Assembly (NCBI GenBank): GCA_039566865.1
Contig: CM076954.1
Coordinates: 6,332,001-6,396,000 of the forward strand
DNA: 64,000 bases
Direction of reading: 5' to 3'
Origin: Aurelia coerulea
Lineage: Eukaryota > Cnidaria > Scyphozoa > Semaeostomeae > Ulmaridae
In this document: piece by piece, positions 1 through 10,903 of the stretch
How positions within the stretch are numbered: the first letter of the stretch is position 1
How the letters are laid out: the number at the start of each line of letters is the position of its first letter
Notes under the pieces: generated by a model
Database searches by the model: none
Told to the model about the DNA's origin: nothing
Seen by the model: the letters and a program-made list of their open reading frames with translations, nothing else
Program-made: the position numbers and the translations under genes

Positions 1-6
1 TTTTGG

Positions 7-555
7 AATCAGCACACCAGAATTACCCAAGTCTACCAAATTTGACAAATTTCCCTTATGGGGAGGAGTTTTATTAAGGCATTTTTTGTCGTTTCAGCTT
101 GAAAACGAGATTTTGACATGGAATAGAGACCAAAAGTTCCCTGATACGCCCTTAGGACCTTGAGTTTTGGAATCAGTACCCCAAAATTACCCAAAACTAC
201 TTCATTTGACTTACTTCCCCGGAGGATGGACCCTGCAAGGCATTTGCGTCCATTTTATCTGAAAACGAGACTTTGACATGAGATAGAGGCCGAAATCCAC
301 CGAATTTGCCCGTATAACATCGATTTTCGTAATCAGCACCCCAAAATTACCCATAACTACTTAATTTGACTTACTTCTCCAGAGGATGGACACTGCAAGG
401 TATTTGGGCCTATTTTACCTGAGAACGAGACTCTGACATGAGACAGAGGCTGAAAGCCACCGAATTTGCCCGTATAACATCGATTTTCGTAATCAGCACC
501 CCAAAATTACCCAAAACCACCTGATCTGAATTATTTCCCCGGAGGGGGACCCTAC
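7..555. repeat. Tandem repeat, about 160-bp unit, 3+ copies
   Basis: The phrase AATCAG(C/T)ACCCCAAAATTACCC recurs at about 7, 171, 331 and 491, giving spacings of 164, 160 and 160 bp. The intervening sequence (GAAAACGAGA, TTGACATGA, CCGAATTTGCCCGTATAACA) is also repeated with mismatches. The array runs off the left edge of the window and stops where the BEL element begins. The AATCAGCACCC phrase reappears near the right end of the TTAA-flanked element at about 29715, so the array may have grown from a mobile-element end. Confidence 0.85.
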
Positions 556-572
556 CCCCATTTTCCGCCTGG

Positions 573-3500
573 TCTATCTGCACACTGCAGCGTTGTAACG
601 GATCGTGGAGCCAGAAAGAACATCCTGAGACAACAGGGTCGCTGTTATGTTTGTCTTCGAAAAGATCACATGGCGCGAAATTGCCAATCTAGAGGAAAAT
701 GTTTTAATTGTTCTGAAAGACATCACGTGAGCATCTGTGAAAATCGAAACCAAGCCACGCCTACCGTCATCAACGAGGGAAAGCCTAGTGGAGCGTCACA
801 GACGAACAGCCTGTATGTTAGTGCACGTGACAACATTTTGCTTCAAACAGCACAAGCTTATGTGAGCGGATCTGAACATCGTATCCGAGTCCGGGTCATT
901 TTTGACTCCGGAAGCCAGCGCAGTTTCATTTGCGACGACATAAAAGACCAATTGGACTTGCGAGTGATAGGAAAAGAATCTTTACAAATTAATGTATTTG
1001 GCAATGACAATCAGAGCAAGGATATTCAATCCAAAGAGTTGGTGGAGTTTACCATTGGCAGCGTATCAAATTACTTCCAAACCAAAGTCCAAGCCTTTAC
1101 CATCCCGAAGATCTGTCAACCGATAACGCGACAAAATATTCAATCAGCCAGAGAGAATTTTGAATACCTGAAGGATCTAGAATTGGCAGACAACAATGAC
1201 GGTGAAAGTGATTGCCAAATATCAATCTTAATTGGTTGTGATAACATTGCGAAATTCTTCACCGGCAAGATGAGACGGGGGGAGCAGGGAGAAGGGTTGC
1301 TTGCACAAGAGACTGGACTGGGTTGGGTTTTGTCAGGTCGTGTGCCCTGCGGAGGACCTGGCGATTTGGAAAGTTGTACCAATTTCGTTTCTACTCACGT
1401 TTTGAAAGTAGGAACAGAGGTATTACCAGTTGTTGATGACGCGGACTCTGCAAATAACCTCGTGAATAAATTGTGGGATTTAGAATCTATCGGAATTCGA
1501 GAGAAGGACACGGTCCAAGAAGCCTTTGTGAAGAATATTACAAAAGAAGATGGCAAATATTGCGTCAAATTGCCCTTGAAAGAACAGCACACGTTGTTGC
1601 CAGATAATTACGATCTCAGCCTTTCAAGATTAAATTCGTTAGTCAAGCGCCTTCGCAGAGACCCAGAGACTCTGAAAGAGTATGATAACATTATTCAAGA
1701 CCAGCTGCGTCAAGGAATAATCGAGAAAGTTGATACATCGATTGAAAAGGAGCCTGGAAATGTCCATTATCTGCCAAGTCAAGTAGTTCTGAGGAAAGAT
1801 GCTCTTACCACGAAATTGAGAGTTGTTTACGACGCAAGTTCAAAGGCTGCGGCATCTTTGCCTTCACTCAACGATTGTTTGTACACTGGACCACCCATGT
1901 CACCCGCGATTGTTGACATTTTACTCAGATTTCGCTCATTTCGAATCGGATTAGCTGCTGACATAGAGAAGGCCTTCTTACAAGTCATGGTTGACAAGGA
2001 GCAGCGAGATTTGATGCGGTTTTTCTGGATTGACAACATTTACGAAGAAAATCCAAGAGTTATTACCTACAAATTTTCTACTGTGTTATTTGGAATGTCC
2101 GTATCGCCGTTCTTATTAAATGCTACACTGGCTTATCATGTCAAGCAGTACTTCGCAGAAAATTTGGAAATGGCAGACAAGGTGCTGCGGAGTTTTTACA
2201 TCGACGACTGGACGTGCGGAGGAGAGACTGTCGAAGAAGCTTTGTTTATGTTCCAAGAAGCCAAATCTTGCCTGGCTGCTGGAGGGTTTAATCTTCGTAA
2301 ATGGGCATCAAATTGCAAGGAAGTTACCAGCAGAATTGCAGAGTACAACGCAGAAGCAGTTAATGGTTCCCCTGAGCATAATCTTGTTCCAGAAGACCAG
2401 TCCTTTGCCAAGATATCAGTTGGTGGCCTAAGTGAAATTGAAGTGGATACACAACACAAAATTCTTGGAATGAATTGGGATCTAAAGGAAGATAATCTCA
2501 TTCTTAAGTTATCGTTACTGGCAGAGTTTGCGAGGGAGATGGAGCTGACAAAGAGGAATGTTCTTCGCCTTTCAGCGAAGTTCTTTGATCCTATGGGATT
2601 GATTATTCCTGTCATTGTCTCATTGAGAATTTTGTTTCAAGAATTATGTATCAAGAAGTATGCATGGGATACATTACTTGCTGAAGAAGATCAAGCATTT
2701 ATTAGGAGATGGATTGCCAGTTTGGAGAAAGTAAATATTCACATTGACAGATGTTATTTATCAAATCTTGAGGCAAAGGTGGAATCAGTTTCATTGCATG
2801 CCTTTGGGGATGCTTCTAAGAAAGCTTATTGTGGCACAGTTTACTTGTGTGTGGAGTCAAATAATGGAGAAAGGAAATCTATTCTGGTTGCATCAAAGGC
2901 TAGAGTGACGCCAATGGCTGAATTATCAATACCAAGGCTGGAATTACTTGCTGCATTGATTACTGCTCGGCTTGTTAATTCGGTGAAAGAAGCTTTGCAA
3001 CCAGTTATCAAGATCGAAAAGGTTTATTGTTGGACAGATAGCAAATGTGTATTGTACTGGATTAAATCTGACAAAGAATACAAGCAGTTTGTGTACAACA
3101 GAAGAAAGGAGATTGTGGAGTTAACAAGAATTGATTCGTGGAGACATTGCCCTGGGACTGAGAACCCTGCAGATCTTGGTTCCAGGGGCTGTTTAGCATC
3201 AGATATTGTGGAGAATCAATTATGGTGGGAAGGTCCTTTGTGGCTTAGAGGTCCCCCAGAAGAGTATCCTGTTGTTGATTCAAATCTTGATTCAGAGGAA
3301 GTCTTAGAAGATTGTCAAAAGGAGGTTCGTATAAAGTCAAGAGAAGTTGTTACATCATTATTAATACCTGCGGCAAATGTTCCAGTTACATTGTCAAGTT
3401 TGATTGATGTGAAGCGTTTCAGTAAATGGGGAAAATTAGTGCGAGTTGTTGCATTGGTATTGAAATTTGTGAGATTGTTAAGAAATCATGGCCAAGCAAA

Positions 3501-3760
3501 GGATGCAAGCATTGTTGCAGATGATCTCAAAGAAGCAGAGAAGTTACTGATTATTGAAATGCAGGCGGATCTCAGGAAGCAGAAGTCAGTTTATGAGAAA
3601 CTTGACAATCAACTTGGATTATATGCAGATGATCAGGGTGTTCTGAGGTGCAGGGGAAGGCTCCGTAATGCAAACCTACCCCAAGCCACGAAATACCCAA
3701 TATTGTTACAGAGAGACCATTACTTGACAAGATTAATTGTGGAAGATTGTCATTACAAGT
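573..3760 (+). pseudogene. BEL/Pao gag (3' end)-protease-RT-RNase H
   Basis: The reading frame is open from before the Met codon at 670 back to about 573, so 670 is internal rather than a true start. CCHC-type knuckles lie at the N-terminus (CYVC before 670; CFNC...C at about residues 11-23 from 670). The aspartic protease motif FDSGSQ is at residues 78-83. The RT has VVYDASS, ADIEKAF, LFGMSVSPF and the catalytic YIDDW at about residue 510. RNase H is marked by HAFGDAS (about 709) and WTDSKCVLYW. After about 3760 the frame no longer matches the family, and the matching frame continues in the next entry. The simplest cause is a one-base indel. Confidence 0.9.
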
Positions 3761-5030
3761 CAAACATGGAGGTACAAAGGATACTCTTACAGAATTACGA
3801 GCTGAGTATTGGGTACCAAAGGGAAGGCAATTGGTGCGCAAGATTGTTTACAATTGTACAACTTGTAGGAGAGCCCAAGGAAAATCTTATCGTGTACCAA
3901 AGCCAGCAGCACTACCAGAAGGAAGATTATCAGGAGCAGTTGCATTTGCTGATGTTGGAGTAGATTACGCAGGACCATTATACGTCAAAACATCAGAAGG
4001 AATGGCAAAGGCTTATATTTGTTTGTTTACATGTTCTACAAGCCGCGCTGTACATCTAGAAGTTGCTCCAGACCTTACGACACAAGCTTTTTTGAGATGT
4101 TTCAAGAGATTTATTGCAAGGAGAGGACTGCCTGTCACTATCAGGTCAGACAATGCTCAGACTTTCAGGAGAGCAAACAAAGAATTGATTGCAATATTTG
4201 AAAGTGAGGAAGTTCAAAGATTTGTGGGACAGAAGGGAATAATCTGGCGATTTATGCTTGAAAAGTCACCATTTTTTGGTGGATTTTATGAAAGAATGGT
4301 ACAAGTTGTCAAAAGATGCTTGAGGAAGATATTGGGATCTGCAAAGCTGAATTATGAAGAGCTTGTTACAGTGATTACTGAAGTTGAAGGAACAATCAAC
4401 TCAAGACCTTTAACCTACATTTACAGTGATGACATTGAGGAGCCAATCACACCGGCTCACCTGATTATGGGTAGACGTATCTTGACACTACCCTCAAAAC
4501 CTGATGAGCTTGAAGATGAAGATTACATTGATACTTCTACGACATTGCAGAGAAGAGCTCGTTACTTGAATAGCTTGTTGGAAAGTTTCTGGAAGAGATG
4601 GAGGAATGAGTATCTCCTGAGTTTAAGGGAGTTTCATCATTGTAAAGAGCAAAACAAGAGACAAGCTGGTATCAAGAAAGGCGATGTAGTGTTGGTGAAA
4701 GATGAAAATGTGATTCGTGGAAAATGGAAAACAGCTGTTGTGGAAGATCTCATAGAGAGCAATGACGGCGAGATCAGAGGAGCAAGTGTCAGACTGGTGA
4801 ATACTAAAGGGACGCTTACAAGATTGAAGAGACCATTGCAGTTGTTGTACCCAATAGAGGTAAATTCAGATGAAGACAGAGGTAAGACTTTAGATATTTC
4901 TTTGAATGAAGAACCACCTCTGAACGTTGAAGAACATACAAGGCCACCCAGGAGGGTTGCCGCCATGAACGCAGACTTGATAAGGAGAACAATTGATCAT
5001 CCAGTTGATGATCAATGGGGGGAGTGTTAG
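3747..5030 (+). pseudogene. BEL/Pao integrase with C-terminal DUF5641-like region
   Basis: This is the continuation of pol in a different frame. It begins in the zinc-binding H...CxxC region (KHGGTKDTL then NCTTCRR). It then shows the integrase core residues D (VDYAGPL), D (SDNAQTF) and E (FYERMVQ), and a C-terminal domain with MGRRIL and GDVVLVKDE-type motifs usual for BEL elements. The stop lies beside the polypurine tract. It would be translated only as a fusion with the upstream frame, so the frameshift near 3757 disables it. Its family identity is secure. The exact indel cannot be placed without a relative. Confidence 0.88.
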
Positions 5031-5339
5031 ATAATTTAGGTATTAACCCCCCGAGTGAGTTACGCCCACAGACTTTAAGAGACACATGTTTTGTTGTTTT
5101 GAGTAGAGTGGATTCTAGAGAGCCTAAAGTTAAGACCTATATTCGAGTTAGAGCCTATATTCCTATGAAAAGTTACAGTCCTCTTTGTATATATATATGT
5201 GTTTGTAGATAGTATTCGATGTGAGCCTAAGAATCTATTGAGCCTATAGTTCTAAATACGCGAGTCATTTTTGTTGTGGAACTCAGGGAGAGGCCTGAGA
5301 GGGAACATTCGGATTAATTCCAACCTTTAATAACAACAA
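5025..5339 (+). repeat. Probable 3' LTR of the BEL element
   Basis: TGTTAG follows the polypurine tract directly. A plausible end is the ACA of AATAACAACA near 5338. The right boundary is inferred from the TG...CA rule only. Confidence 0.45.
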
Positions 5340-6804
5340 GTTTATAATATAAAAATAGATACAATACAATATAAAAGGTAGGGGAAAACACCTCTAATTA
5401 CAGAGACAGGGATAGCATAAGAAGATCAAGATTACCTTAATTCCATAATGGTCCCCTCAGAGCCAGAGGTGATGGAACAATGAAAAAACGTGACAAAAAA
5501 ATTAAAGAAAAGCTAAAAAAAACTAAAGGGGAACTGGATTCTCAAAAGCACCGACCATAAGACGCCACCAAAAGTGGTTTTCCTAAAGCACTACACCTGC
5601 AAACAAGCTAGCAGTATTTAGATGAATATTTCTTCCAGCTATTAAAGCGAACGATTTCTACCTACAAGTGATATGCTGCTTGTTTATGGACGCAAAAGAT
5701 CTCGTAATTTTGCTCGCTCTAGAGCTCGCTACTTCGAGATTTTTTGATCGTTGCAACCGTTCAATCGAATGCGCGTTTGTTTGCTTTTGACGAGAAGTTG
5801 AAATTGAGGAAGAATCACAACCTCGTTCCCAGGGTGTTCTGACGTCATGCACTGGTCACGAACCCGAATGAACACCCTGGTACACTTGGCATCAATCTTG
5901 CCAATATATGGCAAGATGCGCCCCATTATGGATTTGCAGTTTACTAGGCAACGATAATCGACAAAAAATGGTCGTTGCTCTAGCGCTAGTTCTGAAGTAT
6001 ATAAATTGAGAAATTAAAAACAAACACTTTGAGGACTCTATTCTAGCCCATTTTAAGGTATTTAATCATTAATCCGGGGTTAGCAAGTGCATTTAGTAGG
6101 AAAGCGAGCACAATCCATTTGGGTGGAAAAAAGGCCTAAGTTGAAATTTTCGAGAATTTCCCCCACAGCTTTGAAAATAGAATGGCTCGTTATTCGGCGA
6201 ATTTTTGAGATAAATTGGAGATTAAAAGTGTTTTAGTGAAAAAATACAGTTTTCCGTCGATTTTTGACATGCCGCAGCCGTTTGCTCCTCGCAAAGCGGA
6301 GTTACGGCGTAAAACGTAGTAGGCCGAAATTATTCCCCATTTTTGGGGGGCACGCGCTCTGCTTCTGGGGACAATTTTGAGCCCCAAATTGCGTTATTAG
6401 ACTTGCAGACGAATGGTTCCTTGAAAACATTTTTCCGTTTTGAAATCAGGCGTGTAACCATGGAGCATCGACTCCAAACATAACCTCGGGTCGGAAAATC
6501 GCAACATTTATTTTTCAACCCCCTGTTATGACGTCATAATGACCCCACCATTCCCTGAAACTCTTAAATTCGGATGTGCCGTGGTCCATTACCCCTCTTA
6601 AACTCCTCACTTGCCCCATACACCCATTGATTTCGTGAAATTACCGATTCAATAAAGGCCATTTTTGAATGGGAGCCAGTTATAATCTGATTTTGCTATC
6701 GTTTTCGAATAGCCAATCAAATTGCCGAACGGCCTCTTGTATCCCAGAGTAGAGGTAGAGCAACGAACTCACTCTGGGGACGAGATTGGAAGAATCAGCC
6801 AATC
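5340..6804. other. Gene-free stretch
   Basis: No convincing coding sequence. A short hairpin (CCAGGGTGTTC / GAACACCCTGG) spans about 5829-5881, and a small palindrome CTTGCCAATATATGGCAAG sits at about 5897. The rest is AT-rich sequence with no recognised feature. Confidence 0.5.
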
Positions 6805-6964
6805 CAATAGTCGAATACGCTAAAGATGGCGGCAAGGAACTTTTTACCAAGATGCATTGCGTTCTTTAATCGAATTCCTATAGAATCGTTAAAGATTCGT
6901 AATTCGAACGCATTGCATCTTGGTAAAAAGTTCCCTGCCGCCATCTTTAGCGTAATCGTCTATT
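6805..6964. repeat. Palindromic MITE-like hairpin
   Basis: Arms of about 50 bp (6817-6865 and 6905-6953) are near-perfect reverse complements, beginning ACGCTAAAGATGGCGGCA. Weaker complementarity extends outward to about 6805 and 6964. The 39-bp loop is itself partly self-complementary. No clear target duplication was found. Confidence 0.75.
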
Positions 6965-7800
6965 AAGTTATTTCAAGACTTGCATCTTGATTGTTCGGAG
7001 AGCAAATTTGTTCTCAGTGAGAAATTGTTTTTGCCGTTTTGAGATGAGTTTGGCAACACGGCAATCATTGGAGCGACAACAACAACATTAATTCACTTCA
7101 ATGAGTTGAGGGTACTTGTGTCGTGAAGCTAGATAATTTGCTTGTACAGGTTGATAGATAGGTTTTCTTTTCTTAGGAATGCCAAAGAAAATGAGGAAGA
7201 AAAAGTCCATCCCATAAACAGCTGATCGTTCCATTTCAAAGAATTCTCAAATATCCACTTCTCTTCAGGGTATGTTGAAATAGTACTCACCTCTCGTTCT
7301 CTATATTGCGAGCTTTCTATTTACTTTAATGGTTGATGAGCACCCGAAGAAATTGTATCATCAGACTCTTGAAGCAGAGGAGAAAAAACGTGTCAATAGC
7401 TAGCCGGAGGGATAAATCGCTCCGAAAATAGTGTGAAATGTTTAGATTTCAAAATCTTACCAGATTATTCAAATATTTTTGAGATTTTTACTGAGATTTG
7501 GAAAGATTTTTTGAGATTTTCAGGGTTTTTCGACATTTGCAAGATCCTTTAGGATTTGAACAGTTTTTTAATTTTCAAAGAATTATACCATTTATTGCGG
7601 GGGACTTCTAAATCTTTTTAGATTTTCGATTATTGTTAGATTCTTTAACCTGTTTTTATTTGGGATTTCGAAGACTTTGTAAAGAGTTTCTAAAAGATTT
7701 TTGGGTTTTTTACAAATAGGCAGGGTTTTTGCATGTTTTATTTCATGCGGGTAAAAACTGCCACAGGTCATTTCCAAGGTCAGTGACGTACTCATTTGCA
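6965..7800. other. Gene-free AT-rich stretch
   Basis: Short open frames only, none with recognisable motifs. The region 7440-7740 is rich in repeated GATTTT-type words, probably simple-sequence decay. Confidence 0.45.
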
Positions 7801-9241
7801 AAAGATATGGTTCGAGTGGGCTTCAAGCAGAGCACAGTGATGAAACTGCAAGTGTGTCATCTATGTAATCGTCGAGCAAGGTGTTTATTGCTTTCCTTCA
7901 CTCTGTAATATTAGTAGGGGGCTCATCACGTGGCATATTCACGCTTTTTATACAAGAAAGCAGTTAATAAGAAACTAGCACTACTCAGATAGCCGAAAAT
8001 TTAAGAAACTCTAGTACTACGTTTGGAAAGCGCTAAGACACATTTAAATTCTGAATGGCAAGATACCGTGGACAATATCTCTGTGAACCCTTATTCTGAA
8101 GAAAAGTTATCTCTGGTTTTATGTTTTGAATGTGATAAGATACTTTAAACCAGACCAGGCATGGGATCCCTAGCTCAACGTTCCTTCCAAAAGACGCCTA
8201 AGTGAGTTGGTTAGTCAGGCACCGGCAATGTCATCCATCCGGATTTTAACATCACATGAATCTAATAATGCATGGAACGCATGTTTGAAGCTTTGAGGGG
8301 TGCTTGAGTACCCGTAGCACCCACTTGGATCCACCCTTTGGATCCGTCGTGAAGATGAAGCTTTACTTCGCTCGGCCACTCACTCAACCAAGCCCGGTCA
8401 AAGGACTGGCCTACCTCATATGGTGTTTGATTTCATTTCTTGCGGTAAAATCTGCCACAGTTTGTTTCCAAACGAATCGATGGACTCAATTGCAAAAGAT
8501 ATGGTTCGAGTGGACTTCGAGCAGAGCACAGTGATAAAACTGCAAGGGTGTCAGCTATGTAATCATCGAGCAAGGTGTTTATTGCTTTCCTTCACTCTGT
8601 AATATTAGTAGGGGGCTCTTTGCGCACCATAGTCACGTTTTTTATGCAAGAAACTAGCACTACTCAGACAGCCGAAAATTTAAGAAACTCATGTACTATG
8701 TTTGGAAAGCGCTAAGAAACTTTAAAATTCTGAATGCAAAGATAACATGGCAAATACACGTAGTTTTTTATATAAGAAACCGCTTATAAGAAGAAATTAA
8801 AAGTAAGGATTAGTTTTACTGCTCGTGAGTGGAGAAAACAGTGCCCGTTTGAAAGGCTGCTTCAGACTAAACCAGCACCCGGACCTTATTTCCTCAGAAA
8901 AAGACCTCTCTGTCTGTGAACCCTTATTCTGAAGTAAATGTAACTCTAGTTTTCTGCTTTGAATTTAATAAGATGCTTTAAACCAGACCAGGCATGGGAT
9001 CTCTTGCTCAACCACGCTACACAAGGGCGGCAAAGTGAGATGGCTGGTCAGGCACCAGGAATGCCACCAATTCGGATTTTAACGTCATATGAATCTAATA
9101 ATGCATGAAACGCATTGTTGAAGCTTTGAGCGGTGCTTGAGCACCCGTAGCACCAACTTGGATCCGCTCTTTGGATCCGTGGTGAAGATGAAGCTTAACT
9201 TCGCTCGGTCACTCACTCACCCAAGCCCGATCGGGCAGACT
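7801..9241. repeat. Direct duplication, about 0.7-0.8-kb unit
   Basis: Block one (about 7809-8411) is repeated at about 8502-9241. Shared landmarks include GGTTCGAGTGG (7809/8502), CTGTGAACCCTTATTCTGAAG (8082/8916) and the segment GTGCTTGAGYACCCGTAGCACC (about 8300/9130). The offset changes from about 693 to about 832 bp because copy two contains an extra 140 bp (about 8747-8890) absent from copy one. Part of that insert (about 8811-8875) recurs at 17761-17820 inside a Vav intron, so it is itself a dispersed repeat. No protein-coding content was recognised. Confidence 0.8.
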
Positions 9242-9649
9242 GGCCCTGCACTTAAGAACAGTACATTTCAAATTGCTGATAGGTGTTTTTTCGAGACTGT
9301 AGTAGGGATTGGTGTTTCACACTCCATGTTGGATGCCTCTGCACCTTAGTTTGATTAACATTGAAATTTGTGTCAACATGCCTATTTTGTATGACTCCTC
9401 TTCTTGAGTCATAACCTGGCGTAACACATCATCTGGCGTAACACCTGGCGTAACCTCTCCTGGGAGAGACGGCTGTCTTGCTCTGCGCCGTCTTGTGCCG
9501 CCTCTATTCTCTAACTATTGTTCGGTTTCACTTCTTCGGCTCTCCCCTTTTTGATTAACTGATGGATTGCATCGGACAGGTCCTTTTGTTAGAGTGATAT
9601 TCCCATATTAGCACATTGTTATTTTCCACACCTATATCTGTCAAATGAT

Positions 9650-10660
9650 CATTTTCCACACTCACAGCATTCAAGTCAGGTTTCGATATGATGGTGACTT
9701 ATTTGACCTCAGAAGACTAAAAAGTAAGACGAAAGTCCTCGCCGTATATATCAGAGAGGCACAATATGCAGATGATATAGCAATTTTCAGTGACACACCC
9801 GATGGTTTACAAGTCCTTCTCACTGCTTACAACGATCTAGCCAAAAAGATGGGTCTATGCATCAACACCACAAAAACTGAAACAATGTGCATTGGACCAG
9901 AAGCCGAATTTTTCATCGATCATACCAAATTAAAGAATGTCAGCAGCTTTAAATATCTTGGTAGCTACGTAACAAATGACTGTTCAATAAAGGAAGAATT
10001 AACAGCACGTATCCAAGCAACTTCGTGTGCTTTTGGAAGACTGCGCCATCGAGTTTTTGACTCGCATGACCTAACCTATCACACAAAAGTAATGGTCTAC
10101 AATCAGTGCCTCATGCCGCTACTAATGTACGGCAGTGAGAGTTGGACTTTGAAATATCAACAAGTTAGGCAACTCCGTACAATTCAACAGCGCCATTTAA
10201 GGAAAATACTGAAGATAAAATGGACTGATCATATTAGCAACGAAGAAGTTCTCGCAATAGCATGCGTGGAAGATATAGAAATATTGTTGGTAAGGAGTCG
10301 ACTACGTTGGCTAGGGCATGTGTCCAGATTGGAGAATGATCGTCCAGTGAAGTATTTATTATATGGAGAGTTAGCTGAAGGAAAACGTCCTGTTGGTCGT
10401 CCAAAGCTCAGATATAAAGACACGTGTAAAAGCGCGTTGAGATGTGGTGATGTTCTGGACCATTGGAATACAAAAGTAGAGGACCGAGCTGAATGGAGAA
10501 AAGTCATTCATCAAACCTGTGGCAAAGTCAACGAGAAAAGAGTTCAGGCATACGAAAAACAGAGGGACAAGAGGAGAAGGAAAGGAACTGAATTAGATTG
10601 ATTTACTGTATCTTTAGTTAATTGTGTTTTACCCGTTTCTCGGGATTAGGCGTATATATA
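9650..10660 (+). mobile_element. 5'-truncated LINE insertion (RTE-like RT tail)
   Basis: The insertion is bounded by a 17-bp target duplication, TATATCTGTCAAATGAT, at 9633-9649 and 10661-10677. The element is 1,011 bp, 5'-truncated within the reverse transcriptase, and ends in a short TA-rich tail rather than poly(A). It sits just upstream of the CCAAT and TATA elements of the Vav-like gene. Confidence 0.92.
9651..10601 (+). pseudogene. Reverse transcriptase C-terminus of the LINE
   Basis: The frame is open from the 5' truncation point to the stop. The upstream Met at 9645 lies in the target duplication and is not the native start. The peptide shows the RT active site YADD about 45 residues in, preceded by FRYDGDLFDLRRL and followed by TKTETM, the FKYLGSYVT region and a GSESWTLK thumb-region motif. 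The tail is highly basic. This arrangement is that of the endonuclease-reverse transcriptase proteins of RTE-like LINEs. The upstream endonuclease and RT palm are missing, so it is a dead fragment despite an intact frame. Confidence 0.9.
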
Positions 10661-10736
10661 TATATCTGTCAAATGATGATGTGACCCACCTTAACGAGGG
10701 CCCATGGGATCTGTCGCGTGCCGTTTGAATGCAATA

Positions 10737-10830
10737 ATCTGATTGGTTTTCGAAGGGGAGCTATGAATGGGTGGATTTAGGTATATAAGTAGGCCCCACA
10801 TCATTCTAAAGTTCATTCTGATCTTTGATC
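10737..10830 (+). promoter_or_regulatory. Candidate promoter: inverted CCAAT box plus TATA box
   Basis: An inverted CCAAT box (GATTGGT, about 10741-10747) and a TATA element (TATATAAG, 10782-10789) are spaced as in a core promoter. Pyrimidine-rich TCATTCT words lie 12-30 bp downstream and could be initiators. Exon 1 of the Vav-like gene (ending 10973) would then be the first transcribed exon. This is inference from motifs only. Confidence 0.5.
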
Positions 10831-10903
10831 GAGCGAAAGCCAGAGTTAATTGAGCACTTTGTCATCTTTCTTCACAAGATAATTTGAGTGTTCTTTATTT
10901 GAG

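Larger units (their letters stand above)
556..5339 (+). mobile_element. BEL/Pao LTR retrotransposon, 5'-truncated
   Basis: Gag zinc knuckles, aspartic protease, BEL-type reverse transcriptase, RNase H and integrase follow in the usual Pao/BEL order. The 5' LTR and most of gag are missing: recognisable gag starts at about 570, directly against the tandem array. A polypurine tract (GGGGGGAG) at the end of pol is followed by TGTTAG, the expected start of the 3' LTR. A frameshift near 3757 splits pol, so the copy is not competent as it stands. The 3' boundary is a guess because no 5' LTR is available for comparison. Confidence 0.85.

Noticed and set aside
7181..7216. Possible upstream exon of the Vav-like gene after TTTTCTTTTCTTAG
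   Set aside because: A good acceptor is present, but there is no donor in a sensible place and the peptide does not resemble CH or DH sequence.
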